Source: CABQCM01 sp965145485
GTDB taxonomy: Bacteria; Bacillota; Clostridia; Oscillospirales; Acutalibacteraceae
Length of the DNA: 47,011 nt
Assembly (NCBI GenBank): GCA_965145485.1
Contig: CBCTCU010000022.1
Coordinates: forward strand, 1-47,011
Reading direction: 5' to 3'
This document shows, one piece after another, positions 17,201-25,813 of this stretch (position 1 is its first letter; every line of letters begins with the position of its first letter). Both the position numbers and the translations under genes were made by a program. The notes below the pieces were generated by a model, which ran no database searches, was not told the DNA's origin, and saw only the letters and a program-made list of their open reading frames with translations.

Positions 17201-17386
17201 GAATATTTCTACACCAAGCTTCTGCCCAAGCTGCGGCGGCAGGGCAAGGGGGTTGTGGTCATCACCCACGACGACCGCTATTTTGGCCTGGCCGACCAGA
17301 TGATCAAGCTGGAACGGGGGCAGGTTGTCCCGGCCGGAGAGGTTGCGCCCGGCGCTGTTAGACAAACGGAATCCAATATGAAATGA
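14228..17386 (+). CDS. Secreted serine peptidase fused to ABC exporter (ClbP/ZmaM-like prodrug peptidase)
   Basis: The 1,052-residue protein starts at TTG 14228, nine bases after AAGGAGG; an upstream in-frame TTG at 14153 lies inside the previous gene. It begins with a signal peptide (RRWTSVAALILILTALMTMAAQA). Residues 30-400 form an S12/beta-lactamase-like peptidase with SMSK (Ser90, Lys93), Tyr192 in YATIN and a later HSG. The placement closely matches ClbP (Ser95, Lys98, Tyr186). Three membrane helices follow (about 415-520), then a six-helix ABC region and a nucleotide-binding domain with GGNGSGKST, LSAGQ and VLFDEWAAEQDP, resembling cyclic-peptide/SyrD-type exporters. Such fusions (ZmaM) export an acyl-D-Asn prodrug and cleave it outside the membrane. 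The adjacent Asn-type C-A-T-E NRPS module strongly supports that role. Confidence 0.9.
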   Translation: MRRWTSVAALILILTALMTMAAQAQPDGAVDEPMLEYLDVLADTALEKSKAPGMAVAVVTPDEVVLRGYGYADREVGTAVDPDTLFELGSMSKAFTGLGILLLEQEGKLSLSDDIRTYLPCLAMRYHGAYRGEEIDGEVSLTISNFLYQTSGVPFETIGDIPSGGSDSMLEETVRTLVGVELDFYPGTRFQYATINYDVLGLVIQTVSGMCYEEFITERIVKPLGLTDTYVGRQAVAAAGQGDRMASGYKVQYLSSREYDAPEYRGNNPAGYVISSARDMARWMQIQMGLADIPDAYRELVERSHVGDSTVASSGDFYYAAGWSVHIRGESLSHSGSNPNFSSSLEIDRDKQLGICVLSNQNGSAAGYVSANVLRYVYGEEAEKYSAHEYDWLDGVFTLVCIGAALLGALYFVLSVKAIVDIARKKRAKEPLRKARVAGLALAIPIVVFYGFCLYYLPNILLSRVPWHAVTVWGSTSIPLGCIIAFAAGVIFFFYVLLTFHYPKRGEKNYVALVPLSIINGLASALIIFTINECFNRNLEYARELLVYFIFAITFFVYTTKLVQGRMIVITNEIAYEKRMSMIERIMNSSFQAIERIGGSRIYSGLNNDTGAVAQIPGMVVGFVSNLLTVIFCMAYLFTRSIPAFLASLGVIALNAGLSLITSRIASRYWEKNRDIQDIYFGQMSDLVFGFKELLLSKLRKLAFWKELKKYSRLSANLGKEASVKFLNMGLFNTLMYNSIYGVVVFLFPLLIANIDVNGLRETLFMVFYLVGPFGGVVGVIPGLTQIRVNLKRIDQLIEELEEASSEVDTADQVTPELPPHSCLKLKEVVYSYTVLDEEKNERVEFTLGPVNAAIRSGEITYITGGNGSGKSTLGKLITGMYRPQQGSIELNGQPCGCAALNEVFSAVYSDFHLFPKLYGVDIAQQRDQIVELLHVMRIDNKVELGEDGSINSQNLSAGQRKRLAFVVCCLDQKPFVLFDEWAAEQDPEFREYFYTKLLPKLRRQGKGVVVITHDDRYFGLADQMIKLERGQVVPAGEVAPGAVRQTESNMK

Positions 17387-17396
17387 GGGTATGACA

Positions 17397-17687
17397 ATGA
17401 AGCGCGACTTGACCAAGGAACTAAGAGAGCATATCGCCGGCGTGCTGGAGATTGAGCCGGACGCCATCCGACCCGAACAGACCATGGAGGAGCTGGAGGT
17501 CGACTCGATCTCCTTCATCCGCCTCGTGGTGCTGTGCGAAACCACCTACAGGCTGCAGTTTGAGGATGAGATGCTGCTGCTGTCCAAATTTGAGACCATC
17601 GGTGACTTTATGGCTTATATACAACGGCGTTACGAGTTGACGTCCGATGAGGCCGGGGATGGATCGTCGAATGAAGCGGGAAAGTAA
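17397..17687 (+). CDS. Acyl carrier protein 1
   Basis: A 96-residue free carrier protein with the phosphopantetheine attachment Ser37 in EVDSISFIRL and the usual four-helix length. ATG 17397 is preferred over ATG 17391 because GAGGG, overlapping the stop of the exporter gene, is seven bases before it. The 3' end overlaps the NRPS start by 41 bases, showing tight coupling. It may carry the acyl donor for the NRPS condensation domain. No loading ligase is seen next to it. Confidence 0.88.
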   Translation: MKRDLTKELREHIAGVLEIEPDAIRPEQTMEELEVDSISFIRLVVLCETTYRLQFEDEMLLLSKFETIGDFMAYIQRRYELTSDEAGDGSSNEAGK

Positions 17688-20600
17688 GGGCATACCGCAG
17701 GCGATGCCGCTGACGCAGGCACAGGCCGCGATATGGTATGCGCAGAAAAAAACGGGGGACAGCCGCCCTTATCAGATCGGCGGCTCGGTCCGCCTTGCGG
17801 GGGAGATTGACTTTCCACGCCTGCGCGCGGCCATCGGGCGACTCGTGAGGGAAAACGAGGGCCTGCGCGTCCAATTTTACGAGCGTGACGGGCAGGTGCA
17901 GAGCTATCTTGCCGATCCCGGCCGGGTGGAAGTGGGCTGGAAAGACTTTTCCCGGTCGGATGACCCGCAGCGGGAGATGGGGCGTTGGGCGCGCGCTCAT
18001 TTGAGCGCCCCCTTTTCCATGCTCGACTTGCCGCTGTATGCCTTTACCCTCTTTCGGATAACATCGAAGGAGACGGGGTATTTTATCAAGCTTCATCACC
18101 TGATCGCCGACGGCTGGTCGGTCGAGCTGATTACCCGGCGCATCCAGCAGGCGTACGAGTCGGGGCCGGAGGGGGGCTTGCCTGCGCCGCCCGCTCTGTC
18201 CTGGCGAAGCTATTTGACGGCCGAGCAGAGCATGCTGCATTCCAGCCGGATGGAGGAGCACGTTGCCTTTTGGGTCGAGCGTTTAAGCCCCCTACCGGCG
18301 CTGGAGCTCCCTGACCGGCCGGCGGGGTCGGCCGCAAGGAAGACCTTTCTGCCCGACCCCGAGCAGACGGCCATGCTGCGCCGCCTGGCACGGGAATGGG
18401 GGATCAGCGTCAACGCGTTGTGGACCGCGCTGGTCTATCTCTGGTTTTATAAACGGCACGGCCAAACCGACGTGGTGCTCGGCATTCCGCTGCTGGGGCG
18501 GTCGGGGCGGCCGGAGCGGGAGACGATCGCAACGTTTACCAACACCATGCCGGTGCGGCTGCGCATCGACGGCGGCGCAGGGGTCATGGAATTTGTCCAG
18601 GCTGTCGCAGGGGAGCTGGAGGAGAGCTATCGCCATCAAAAGGCCCCCTATTTGCAGGTTTTCCATCGCTTGCGGGCCTCCTATCCCGGCCTGGAACGAC
18701 TGTACGATGTCTGCGTCAACTGCTACAACACCCTCCCAGCCGGGTCGGTCGGCGGGCTGGCGGCGGTGAACACCGAATATCCCCGCGAGATGCAGGAATA
18801 CTCCCTGCAAATCATCCTGCGCAGCTGGAACGGCGCAGCGCTGCAAATCGACTATGATTACCGGCTCGACCGTTATACCCGTTCGCAGGTCGCGCGCATG
18901 CACCTGGAGCTGATGCTGCTGCTAAAGCAGGCGGCCCAGGACCCTGCGCGCGCGGTGGGAAAGCTCTGCCTGCTGACGCCGGAGGAATTCCGGCACAGGG
19001 TCTACGACTGGAATCAGACCAGCGTGCCGTTCCCGGAAAAAGAAACCGTACTCGATCGGGTCATAGCGATGGGGGAGTGCTTCCCCGACCGGCCGGCCGT
19101 GCAGTTTGGAGAAGGCAGTTGGAGCCACGCCCAGCTGCTTTGCCAAACGCGCCGCTACGCCGCCTGGCTGTGGCAGCGGGGCGTACGGCCTGGAATGACC
19201 GTCGGCCTGCTGGCCGAGCACAGCCCCGAATGCCTGGCGGGGGCGCTGGCCATCTTTTGGTGCGGCGGCGTATATCAGCCGATCGATCCTGCCGACCCGC
19301 TTGCGCGCGTGGAGGAGTTGCTGGCGCTGTCCGGGGCGGGGGCCCTGGTGGTCAGCCGGCGGCGGGCGGCGGGCCATGTGCCGGTCATCCCGCTGGAGGA
19401 AGCGCCCGAGAATTGGGACGATGGACTGTTACCCCGCCCGCGCTTTTTTCAAACGGCTTACTGTATCACCACCTCCGGGTCGTCCGGCCGCCCCAAGGGG
19501 GTGCTCGTCAGCCACCGCAGCCTGATGAATTATCTCTGGTGGGCCAAGGGGCAATACTGCTGCGGCGGCAAAGAGAGCTTTGCGCTTTACTCTTCCTTTG
19601 CCTTTGATTTTACCTTGACCTCCTTTTTCCTTCCTTTGGTATGCGGCCAGCCGGTGCGGCTGTATCCCGGCCAGCGGGAGGGCAATGTGTTCGAGCGCAT
19701 GTTTCGCATGGGAGAGGTGACGGTGCTCAAAATCACCCCCTCTCATATCCCTCTGCTGCTCGACGCCCTGCCCGCTCCCAAAACGCTGCATACCCTCATC
19801 CTCGGTGGGGAGAACCTGTCTGCCGCCCGATGCGCAGCGCTGGCCGGCGCGCTGGGAGGCTCGGTGCGCATCTTCAACGAATATGGCCCCACCGAAGCGA
19901 CGGTAGGCTGCATGATCCACCAATACAAGGCGAAGGATGCCGGCCGGGATACGGTCCCCCTGGGGCGTCCCATCGCCAATACCCGCGTCTATCTGCTCGA
20001 TGCGGACGGCGTGCCGGTTCCCGACGGCGCGGTTGGCGAGCTGGCCGTCGGCGGGGAAGGGGTGGCCCTGGGCTACTGCGACCCGGACGAGACGGCGCGA
20101 TGCTTTTCCAGCAACCTTTATGCGGCGGGACGGCTATACCGCACCGGGGATATGGCCCGCATCGAGAAGGACGGCGCGGTGGTGATGGTCGGCCGCCGGG
20201 ACGAGGAGGTCAAAATCCGCGGCCATCGGGTCTGCCCGGCTGAAATTGAAAACAGCATCCTCCGCTCCGGCCTGGCGTCGGACGTACGGGTCGCGCCCCG
20301 GCAGCTTGGTGCAGAGAAGCAGCTGTGCGCTTATCTGGTGGGGGCGGACGGCAAGGCCCGGCAGATCCGGGAATACTGCGCCGCCCACCTGCCCAGCCAT
20401 CTGGTTCCGGCATGGTTTTGTGAGGTGGAGCGCATCCCGGTGACCCGCGGAGGTAAGATTGACCTTGCCCGCCTGCCTTTGCCCGAAGGGGACGCTTCCC
20501 CACAAGCCGAAACCCCGGCGCCGCCATCCGAAAATATGGCGCTTTTGATCGATGTGATGCGCACCGTGCTGGAGGGGGAGATTAGCCCCAAGGACAATTT

Positions 20601-21906
20601 TTATGCACTGGGCGGCGATTCCATCAAGGCCATTCAGATATCCTCCCGGCTCAGAGAGCGGGGAGCGAGCCTGTCGGTGGGGGATATTCTGCGCAATCCC
20701 CAGCTAACGCGGATGGCCGATTTTATGAGCCGCAGTGACGCGGACAAGACGGCCGAAAAAGCGCAGGGGGAGGTGCCGGTGACCCCGCCCGTCCGATGGT
20801 TTCTCGATCAGTGTCTGGCCGAGCCGGGGCAGTACAATCAGTCGATGCTGCTTCATTTGCTGCGTCCGATGAGCGCGGCGCAGGTCGGGCCGGTATTGGA
20901 AGCGCTGGTGCGGCACCACGACGCGCTGCGCCTGAATCTGGGCGAGGACGGTAGGCTCTTTTACAACCCCGCTCACCGGGCTGCCCGGGTACCGGTCGAA
21001 GAAATGGATATTGACCGCCTGGAGGAGCTTCACCGCCTGGAAACCCCTTTCGATCTGTCCCATCAACTCCTGCTGCGCGCGCGGATGGTTTGTTGCGGGG
21101 AGGAGGGTTATCTCTTTTTGACCCTCCATCACCTGGTGGTGGACGGCGTGTCCTGGCGTATCCTGCTCGACGATCTGGCGGCTCTTTTCGCGCGGCAGGA
21201 GCGGGGGGAGGATTTGCATCTGGGGCACAAAAGCGATTCTTACCAGACCTTTGCCCGTATGTTAGCCGGTCTCGACGAGCCGCCTTGCCCGGCGTGCGAC
21301 GGATTTCTGCGCGCCGACGCGCGTGTGGATCACGTGATCTTGCCGCGCGCTGTCACCTCCTCGCTTCTTGCCCGGCGGGAAGACCGGCGCCGGGCGCAGG
21401 ACGTCCTGCTCGCGGCGCTGTACCAGTCCCTTCGCAAAACTGGATGGGATTCCCCGCTTTTGATCGAGCGGGAGGGGCATGGCCGGGACCGTGCGCCGCA
21501 GGCGAATACCGAGCGCACGGTGGGCTGGTTTACCTCCTTTGAGAGGATTCTGTTGTCCGACGGCAACGAGGGGCACGATGCACCCCCGGATACCCGTGCG
21601 CCGGGACAAGAGGAGGAAGCAAGGTACGGCGCAAGCCTGGTGAGATGGAATTATTTGGGTGAGATGAATGAGGAGGACAACGGCTATTTTGAACCCATTC
21701 CAGCGATCTGGCGCGGCGACCACTCCCCCAAAAACCGGGCCGGTTGCCGCCTTTGCGTGGACGTCCTGATAGCGCGCGGGCAGTTGGAGGCCTATTTTAC
21801 CTATGCATCGAAGGATGCGGACTGCCAAAAGCTCTCCCGCTGCTTTTTACAGACGCTGGAAAGCATCCTGGCTGATTGTCCCGGGCAGCCGTCCGCCGGG
21901 CCCTGA
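17647..21906 (+). CDS. NRPS module C-A-T-E predicted to make N-acyl-D-asparagine
   Basis: The 1,419-residue single module contains a condensation domain (HHLIADG, His150/151, Asp155), an adenylation domain (TTSGSSGRPKG, NEYGPTE, Lys937), a thiolation domain (GGDSIK, Ser992) and an epimerization domain (HHLVVDGVSWRIL, His1161/1162, then TVGWFTSF and RWNYLGEM). Aligned by eye to GrsA, the specificity residues are Asp654, Phe655, Thr658, Lys695, Ile718, Gly720, Glu745, Val753, Gly754, Lys937: DFTKIGEVGK, close to the known Asn code DLTKxGEVGK. Domain order and length match ClbN of colibactin. There is no thioesterase, so the acyl-D-Asn must be passed to another enzyme. The first of three in-frame ATGs (17647, 17659, 17671) is shown; the true start is uncertain. 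Confidence 0.93.
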   Translation: MRPGMDRRMKRESKGIPQAMPLTQAQAAIWYAQKKTGDSRPYQIGGSVRLAGEIDFPRLRAAIGRLVRENEGLRVQFYERDGQVQSYLADPGRVEVGWKDFSRSDDPQREMGRWARAHLSAPFSMLDLPLYAFTLFRITSKETGYFIKLHHLIADGWSVELITRRIQQAYESGPEGGLPAPPALSWRSYLTAEQSMLHSSRMEEHVAFWVERLSPLPALELPDRPAGSAARKTFLPDPEQTAMLRRLAREWGISVNALWTALVYLWFYKRHGQTDVVLGIPLLGRSGRPERETIATFTNTMPVRLRIDGGAGVMEFVQAVAGELEESYRHQKAPYLQVFHRLRASYPGLERLYDVCVNCYNTLPAGSVGGLAAVNTEYPREMQEYSLQIILRSWNGAALQIDYDYRLDRYTRSQVARMHLELMLLLKQAAQDPARAVGKLCLLTPEEFRHRVYDWNQTSVPFPEKETVLDRVIAMGECFPDRPAVQFGEGSWSHAQLLCQTRRYAAWLWQRGVRPGMTVGLLAEHSPECLAGALAIFWCGGVYQPIDPADPLARVEELLALSGAGALVVSRRRAAGHVPVIPLEEAPENWDDGLLPRPRFFQTAYCITTSGSSGRPKGVLVSHRSLMNYLWWAKGQYCCGGKESFALYSSFAFDFTLTSFFLPLVCGQPVRLYPGQREGNVFERMFRMGEVTVLKITPSHIPLLLDALPAPKTLHTLILGGENLSAARCAALAGALGGSVRIFNEYGPTEATVGCMIHQYKAKDAGRDTVPLGRPIANTRVYLLDADGVPVPDGAVGELAVGGEGVALGYCDPDETARCFSSNLYAAGRLYRTGDMARIEKDGAVVMVGRRDEEVKIRGHRVCPAEIENSILRSGLASDVRVAPRQLGAEKQLCAYLVGADGKARQIREYCAAHLPSHLVPAWFCEVERIPVTRGGKIDLARLPLPEGDASPQAETPAPPSENMALLIDVMRTVLEGEISPKDNFYALGGDSIKAIQISSRLRERGASLSVGDILRNPQLTRMADFMSRSDADKTAEKAQGEVPVTPPVRWFLDQCLAEPGQYNQSMLLHLLRPMSAAQVGPVLEALVRHHDALRLNLGEDGRLFYNPAHRAARVPVEEMDIDRLEELHRLETPFDLSHQLLLRARMVCCGEEGYLFLTLHHLVVDGVSWRILLDDLAALFARQERGEDLHLGHKSDSYQTFARMLAGLDEPPCPACDGFLRADARVDHVILPRAVTSSLLARREDRRRAQDVLLAALYQSLRKTGWDSPLLIEREGHGRDRAPQANTERTVGWFTSFERILLSDGNEGHDAPPDTRAPGQEEEARYGASLVRWNYLGEMNEEDNGYFEPIPAIWRGDHSPKNRAGCRLCVDVLIARGQLEAYFTYASKDADCQKLSRCFLQTLESILADCPGQPSAGP

Positions 21907-22198
21907 CGAAGGGCTTGCCGGATGCCCGAGCTTTGCGTGCCACAGCGGGCCGCCGGACAGCGTGCGCTTTTTCTAGCGCTCCCAGGGGCCGAACAACAAG
22001 ATAACAATATGCTGAAAATATGCGCTGGCCGGGTTTCCTCAAGCGAAAGGCCGGCGCTGCGATAGCCGGTGCAGAGAAATGGGCGATGCCCGGGGTTGAA
22101 ACGCTAGGTTGGCCGGCCTTACCGGAAAGGGTGACTGCGGCCGGGGCTTGGCGGCCCCTATGCAAAAGGGATCTTTCGGTAGAAAGGAAAAGGATGGA

Positions 22199-23338
22199 AT
22201 GAACGGTACGCTATTGTTTGGAGTCATTGGCAAGGAGGCGCTCGTCGATCAGACCATATGCAGCGCCCTGTCGATCTATCAGGTCATGGGGGAGCGAGCG
22301 TCCCGCATCGTGCTGGTCACCGACATGGCCGCGCGCTTTGCCCGCCTAATCGATCAAATCGGGCATCCTTACCTCAAAAGCATCCAGCTCGACCCCATCT
22401 CTGCCGGGACGGCCCGGGAATGGATGGCAGGGGGCAACTATGCCTTCCGGCTGAAAATCAAGCTCATCCAGTATTATATGAAGACCTATGGGCAGGACCT
22501 TCTCTTTTTCGACGGCGATACCTACCTGCGGGGAGACATTTCCCATTACTGCGAATGGCTTGAAAACCGTCAGGTGATTCTTTATCAGGGCATCCGCCCG
22601 ATGGGCTCCTTTACGGTCGACCTGCCCGAAACCTACCCCGGTTTTGAACGGCTGGGGCAGGACGAAGTGCTCATGCGCACCCGGCGCGGCGAATATGTCC
22701 TGCGCTCGAGTATGACCCATTACAACTCCGGTGTGATCGGCATGCCGTTGGAATACGCCCCTTTGCTGGACGAGGTTTTGGATATCAGCGACCGGATATA
22801 TGAGCGGGCCGGTACGGTCAGCGCGGAGGAGTACGCCTTTAGCATTGTGTTTCAAAGCAGGCTTCCGGCTGGGAGCATTCGCACGGCCTGCGGCGAAGTG
22901 GCGCACTATGTGTATTACAAAGACAGCCTTTGGCTGCTCTACCACACCCTCCCCCTGCGCCTGGAGGGGCTGGAGCGTGGGCTGAAAGATTTCCTCGGCC
23001 GGTATGGAATCAGCATGGAGGAGTTTGAGGGGCTGCATCTCCAGTTTGAAGAGGTCTCTGACGCCGCGGCGCTGTTTCACATGCACGACAAGGGGGTTGC
23101 CCTGACGGTGGACAACTACTATCTGTTTGCCCTTCGCTTTCTCTACACCGTAGGGGACCGCAACCGCTTTTACTCGCTTTATTTCCGTCTGATGAACTCG
23201 CCGGTCGGCCAAAAGCTGAGCCGGGATTCTGCCGGCCAGCCGCTGCATGAGACTATCGAGCACCTTCCCGAGCATGCGGCGGACTGGCCCGAAAACCGTG
23301 CAAAGAGGGAGCGCGGCGGGAATGGAGGCCATAAGTAG
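22199..23338 (+). CDS. GT-A-type glycosyltransferase-like protein
   Basis: The 379-residue protein resembles nucleotide-sugar transferases of GT8-like fold. An N-terminal region has the shape of a nucleotide-binding beta-strand/loop, and LLFFDGDTYLRGD supplies a DxD metal/nucleotide motif around residue 105, followed by HYNSGVIGM. The C-terminal third is helical and unassigned. ATG 22199 has AAGGAAAAGG upstream. It is separated from the NRPS by 292 bases of apparently non-coding DNA (21,907-22,198). A role in glycosylating the product or an intermediate is inference from position. Confidence 0.65.
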   Translation: MNGTLLFGVIGKEALVDQTICSALSIYQVMGERASRIVLVTDMAARFARLIDQIGHPYLKSIQLDPISAGTAREWMAGGNYAFRLKIKLIQYYMKTYGQDLLFFDGDTYLRGDISHYCEWLENRQVILYQGIRPMGSFTVDLPETYPGFERLGQDEVLMRTRRGEYVLRSSMTHYNSGVIGMPLEYAPLLDEVLDISDRIYERAGTVSAEEYAFSIVFQSRLPAGSIRTACGEVAHYVYYKDSLWLLYHTLPLRLEGLERGLKDFLGRYGISMEEFEGLHLQFEEVSDAAALFHMHDKGVALTVDNYYLFALRFLYTVGDRNRFYSLYFRLMNSPVGQKLSRDSAGQPLHETIEHLPEHAADWPENRAKRERGGNGGHK

Positions 23339-23474
23339 CCCTCGCGCTGTCTGTTGCGGGTGGCTTCCTGCCGTGGGGAGGATATACTGATTTTCGGTAA
23401 ACCGCCGCGGGATACGGCTGGGGAATCTTTCCTCAGCCGATATGCCGGCGGGCTTGTTAAGAGGGGGAGACTCG

Positions 23475-24593
23475 ATGGAACGCCTGGTCAAAGAGGTTGG
23501 TGAAGGAGGACACAGCCAACGATACATCACCTTTACCTCCGGTCGCGCCATGGGGCAAAACGAACTGAAAAGCTGCTATGAGCAGCTTCTGAGTCGGCTC
23601 GATGCAACCCAGGGGAAGGTGGTATGGGAAAAGGCCTTTGGCAGCCTGCCATGCCGCGATTGGGTGGAGCGCTGCCGGGCTGAATGCCTGCCTGAGAAAT
23701 ACAAAAAGCACCCTTTTACCTATCTTGAGGGGGCGCCGGTGGAGGGCGTTGGCCTGGCCGGGCTGACGCTGTATGTCATCGGCGGCGAGGAAGTGGGATA
23801 TCTCACCCGGGACGGAAGGACGTTCGGCGCCGAATACTGCTTGGACGGCAGCCGCAGGCTTTATCTCTCCTCCAGCGCAGGGGCGCAGACCGGGGCGGTC
23901 CCCGGCGAATTCTCCGGTCAGTTTGCATCCGCCGCCCGGCAGATGCAAGACGCTTTACAGCAGGCAGGATTTGGCTGGCGCGACGTCGTGCGCACCTGGT
24001 TTTATCTCGGGCACATTCAGCAGGATTATCCCCGGTTTAACACCCTGCGCAGGGATTTGTTTGACGAGGCCGGGATCGACTATGCGGCCGATTCCAACGA
24101 GCTGCCGGCAAGCACCTGCATCGAGGGGGCCGTCCTCCACGCCGACTGTGCCATGGAGCTTTTGTGCTGCGACAAGCGGGCGGTCACACTGCGCCGGATT
24201 TACAACCCGGGGCAAAACGAGGCGGAGGGAAGCGAGTATCTGCACCGGCCTACCTTTTCCAGAGCCATGCTGCTGCGCACCGACCGCTTTTGCGAGCTTC
24301 AGATATCGGGGACGGCGAGCATCGACGCTCAGGGGAGGAGCGTGCATTTGTCCGATCCCGCACGGCAGATAGCATGGTCGCTCCAAAATATCCGCAACCT
24401 TCTGCATGCCGCCGGTATGGATTTTTCGGACATTGCCCAATCCACCTGTTTTTTCAAGCATTCGCAGGACGTCCGCTATTTTGAGCCGGCATGCGAGGCT
24501 TTGGGTATTGCCCCCTTCCCGCATATCAAAGTGCGGGGCAACGTATGCCGTGAAGACCTGCTGTTTGAGCTCGACGGCATCGCCCTGAAATGA
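23475..24593 (+). CDS. Chorismatase (FkbO/Hyg5)-like or Rid-family protein
   Basis: The 372-residue protein consists of two Rid/YjgF-like halves. The first has RTWFYLGHIQQDYPRFN and PASTCIEGA. The second has ELQISGTASIDAQGRSVH, NIRNLLHAAGMDFSDI and a C-terminal NVCREDLLFELDGI. This pattern, especially SGTASI and the final CRxDLLxE segment bearing a candidate catalytic Glu, fits the FkbO/Hyg5 chorismatase family, which hydrolyses chorismate to dihydroxycyclohexadiene or hydroxybenzoate products used as starter units. The family label is from memory of motifs; a non-catalytic Rid relative is the alternative. ATG 23475 follows GAGGGGGAG; an upstream in-frame ATG at 23442 has no ribosome site. 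Confidence 0.6.
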   Translation: MERLVKEVGEGGHSQRYITFTSGRAMGQNELKSCYEQLLSRLDATQGKVVWEKAFGSLPCRDWVERCRAECLPEKYKKHPFTYLEGAPVEGVGLAGLTLYVIGGEEVGYLTRDGRTFGAEYCLDGSRRLYLSSSAGAQTGAVPGEFSGQFASAARQMQDALQQAGFGWRDVVRTWFYLGHIQQDYPRFNTLRRDLFDEAGIDYAADSNELPASTCIEGAVLHADCAMELLCCDKRAVTLRRIYNPGQNEAEGSEYLHRPTFSRAMLLRTDRFCELQISGTASIDAQGRSVHLSDPARQIAWSLQNIRNLLHAAGMDFSDIAQSTCFFKHSQDVRYFEPACEALGIAPFPHIKVRGNVCREDLLFELDGIALK

Positions 24594-24847
24594 CCGGTAT
24601 GGGCCGTATGGCTCCGGCGGGAGGATCACTCATTGTTTTGGCTTCTGACGGCCGCCTTGCCGGAATTGGGCCGCCGGTATGCCGGGCACAGGCGATTCCC
24701 CAAAGCTTGTGATCATGATCCCCGGCCTGAGAAGGGCAAGCAGATCGCGGCCCGCGCCCGGATGATCCGGACGGCGTGGCCCTTCATCCGAGGGACGTTG
24801 TTTCATCACCCCAAACCATCCGCGCCTTGATAACAAAGGAGTAGGTT

Positions 24848-25813
24848 ATGCTGGAATTTGAATTCCCACCCAACCTGGATCATGGCTTTAATAACTGCGA
24901 AGACGCCATGATCAGCTCGGTGGTCTACAATGAGGCCGACCGGTACGAATGCCTGCACACCCTTTTCTGGGGGATGGAGTATTTCCCTCCCACCCCGCAG
25001 CGTCCGTCACTCAACGACCGCTTTTACATCAGCGGGCTTTTCCGGCTTCGCAATTCCTATTTACGGGATTTGTTCGGCCTCGAATTTGAGTGGCGCGAGG
25101 GGGTGTCGCGAGAGGAGTTCCTCGACAACCTCCACCGCAGGCTGCACTGCGAAAAGAAAGCGGTGGTGCTGCGCATGGATACCTTTGACTGCCCCTGGAA
25201 TGTCGGCTATCACAACTACCATCGCCGTCATTTCGTCATCGTCACCGATGATACCGGGCAGGGGGAGCTGGTCTGTCACGATCCCTTCTGCAAGGTGCCA
25301 AAAGGCGTCCTCGCGCTGGATGCCCTTGCGGGGGATAGCTACGACTATTACAACTACACGATCGATTCATCCCAATGCAAAGGGTATTCGGATTTCTGGC
25401 TGCTGCACACCATGGCCAGCTCCTACCTCGAGCAGGGCTACGCCGGCAACATCCGCCTGCTGGCTGGCGAACTCCGGAACTATCCATTGTACGATGAGGT
25501 CAAGGATATTCCCTTTGATACCATCTGCCTGGCGCCCTTTTTCATCCAGTTGAAAGGCATCGTCTCCAGCCGCCTCAATCTGATTGATTTTATCCGCATC
25601 CTGCCCGAACGTGTGGGGAGGGCCATCCTTCCGCCGCTGGGCGACCTGGCCGAAAGCTGGAATGTGGCCTATTGCGTGCTCATCAAGGCGATGTCCCGCG
25701 CCGGCGCGAAAAAGTATATGGAGCAGGTGTCCGACCTGCTGATGCGCATCGCCGGTGAGGAGGAAGCCCTGGCGAAAAGCATGGCCGCGTTGGGGGAGGA
25801 TGGCCATGAATGA
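24848..25813 (+). CDS. BtrH/C39-type acyltransferase-like protein A (intact triad)
   Basis: The 321-residue protein fits the butirosin BtrH N-terminal (papain/C39-like) fold: a Cys at the start of the first helix (NNCEDAM, Cys17), a His in a YHNYHRRHFVIVTDD strand and an Asp in VCHDPF. In butirosin, BtrH moves an acyl group from an ACP thioester to an amine. Here the several free ACPs make a similar transferase role attractive, though peptidase or hydrolase activity is possible. AAAGGAG precedes the ATG. Its 3' end overlaps the next gene by 8 bases. The upstream gap 24,594-24,847 has no gene I can support. Confidence 0.6.
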   Translation: MLEFEFPPNLDHGFNNCEDAMISSVVYNEADRYECLHTLFWGMEYFPPTPQRPSLNDRFYISGLFRLRNSYLRDLFGLEFEWREGVSREEFLDNLHRRLHCEKKAVVLRMDTFDCPWNVGYHNYHRRHFVIVTDDTGQGELVCHDPFCKVPKGVLALDALAGDSYDYYNYTIDSSQCKGYSDFWLLHTMASSYLEQGYAGNIRLLAGELRNYPLYDEVKDIPFDTICLAPFFIQLKGIVSSRLNLIDFIRILPERVGRAILPPLGDLAESWNVAYCVLIKAMSRAGAKKYMEQVSDLLMRIAGEEEALAKSMAALGEDGHE

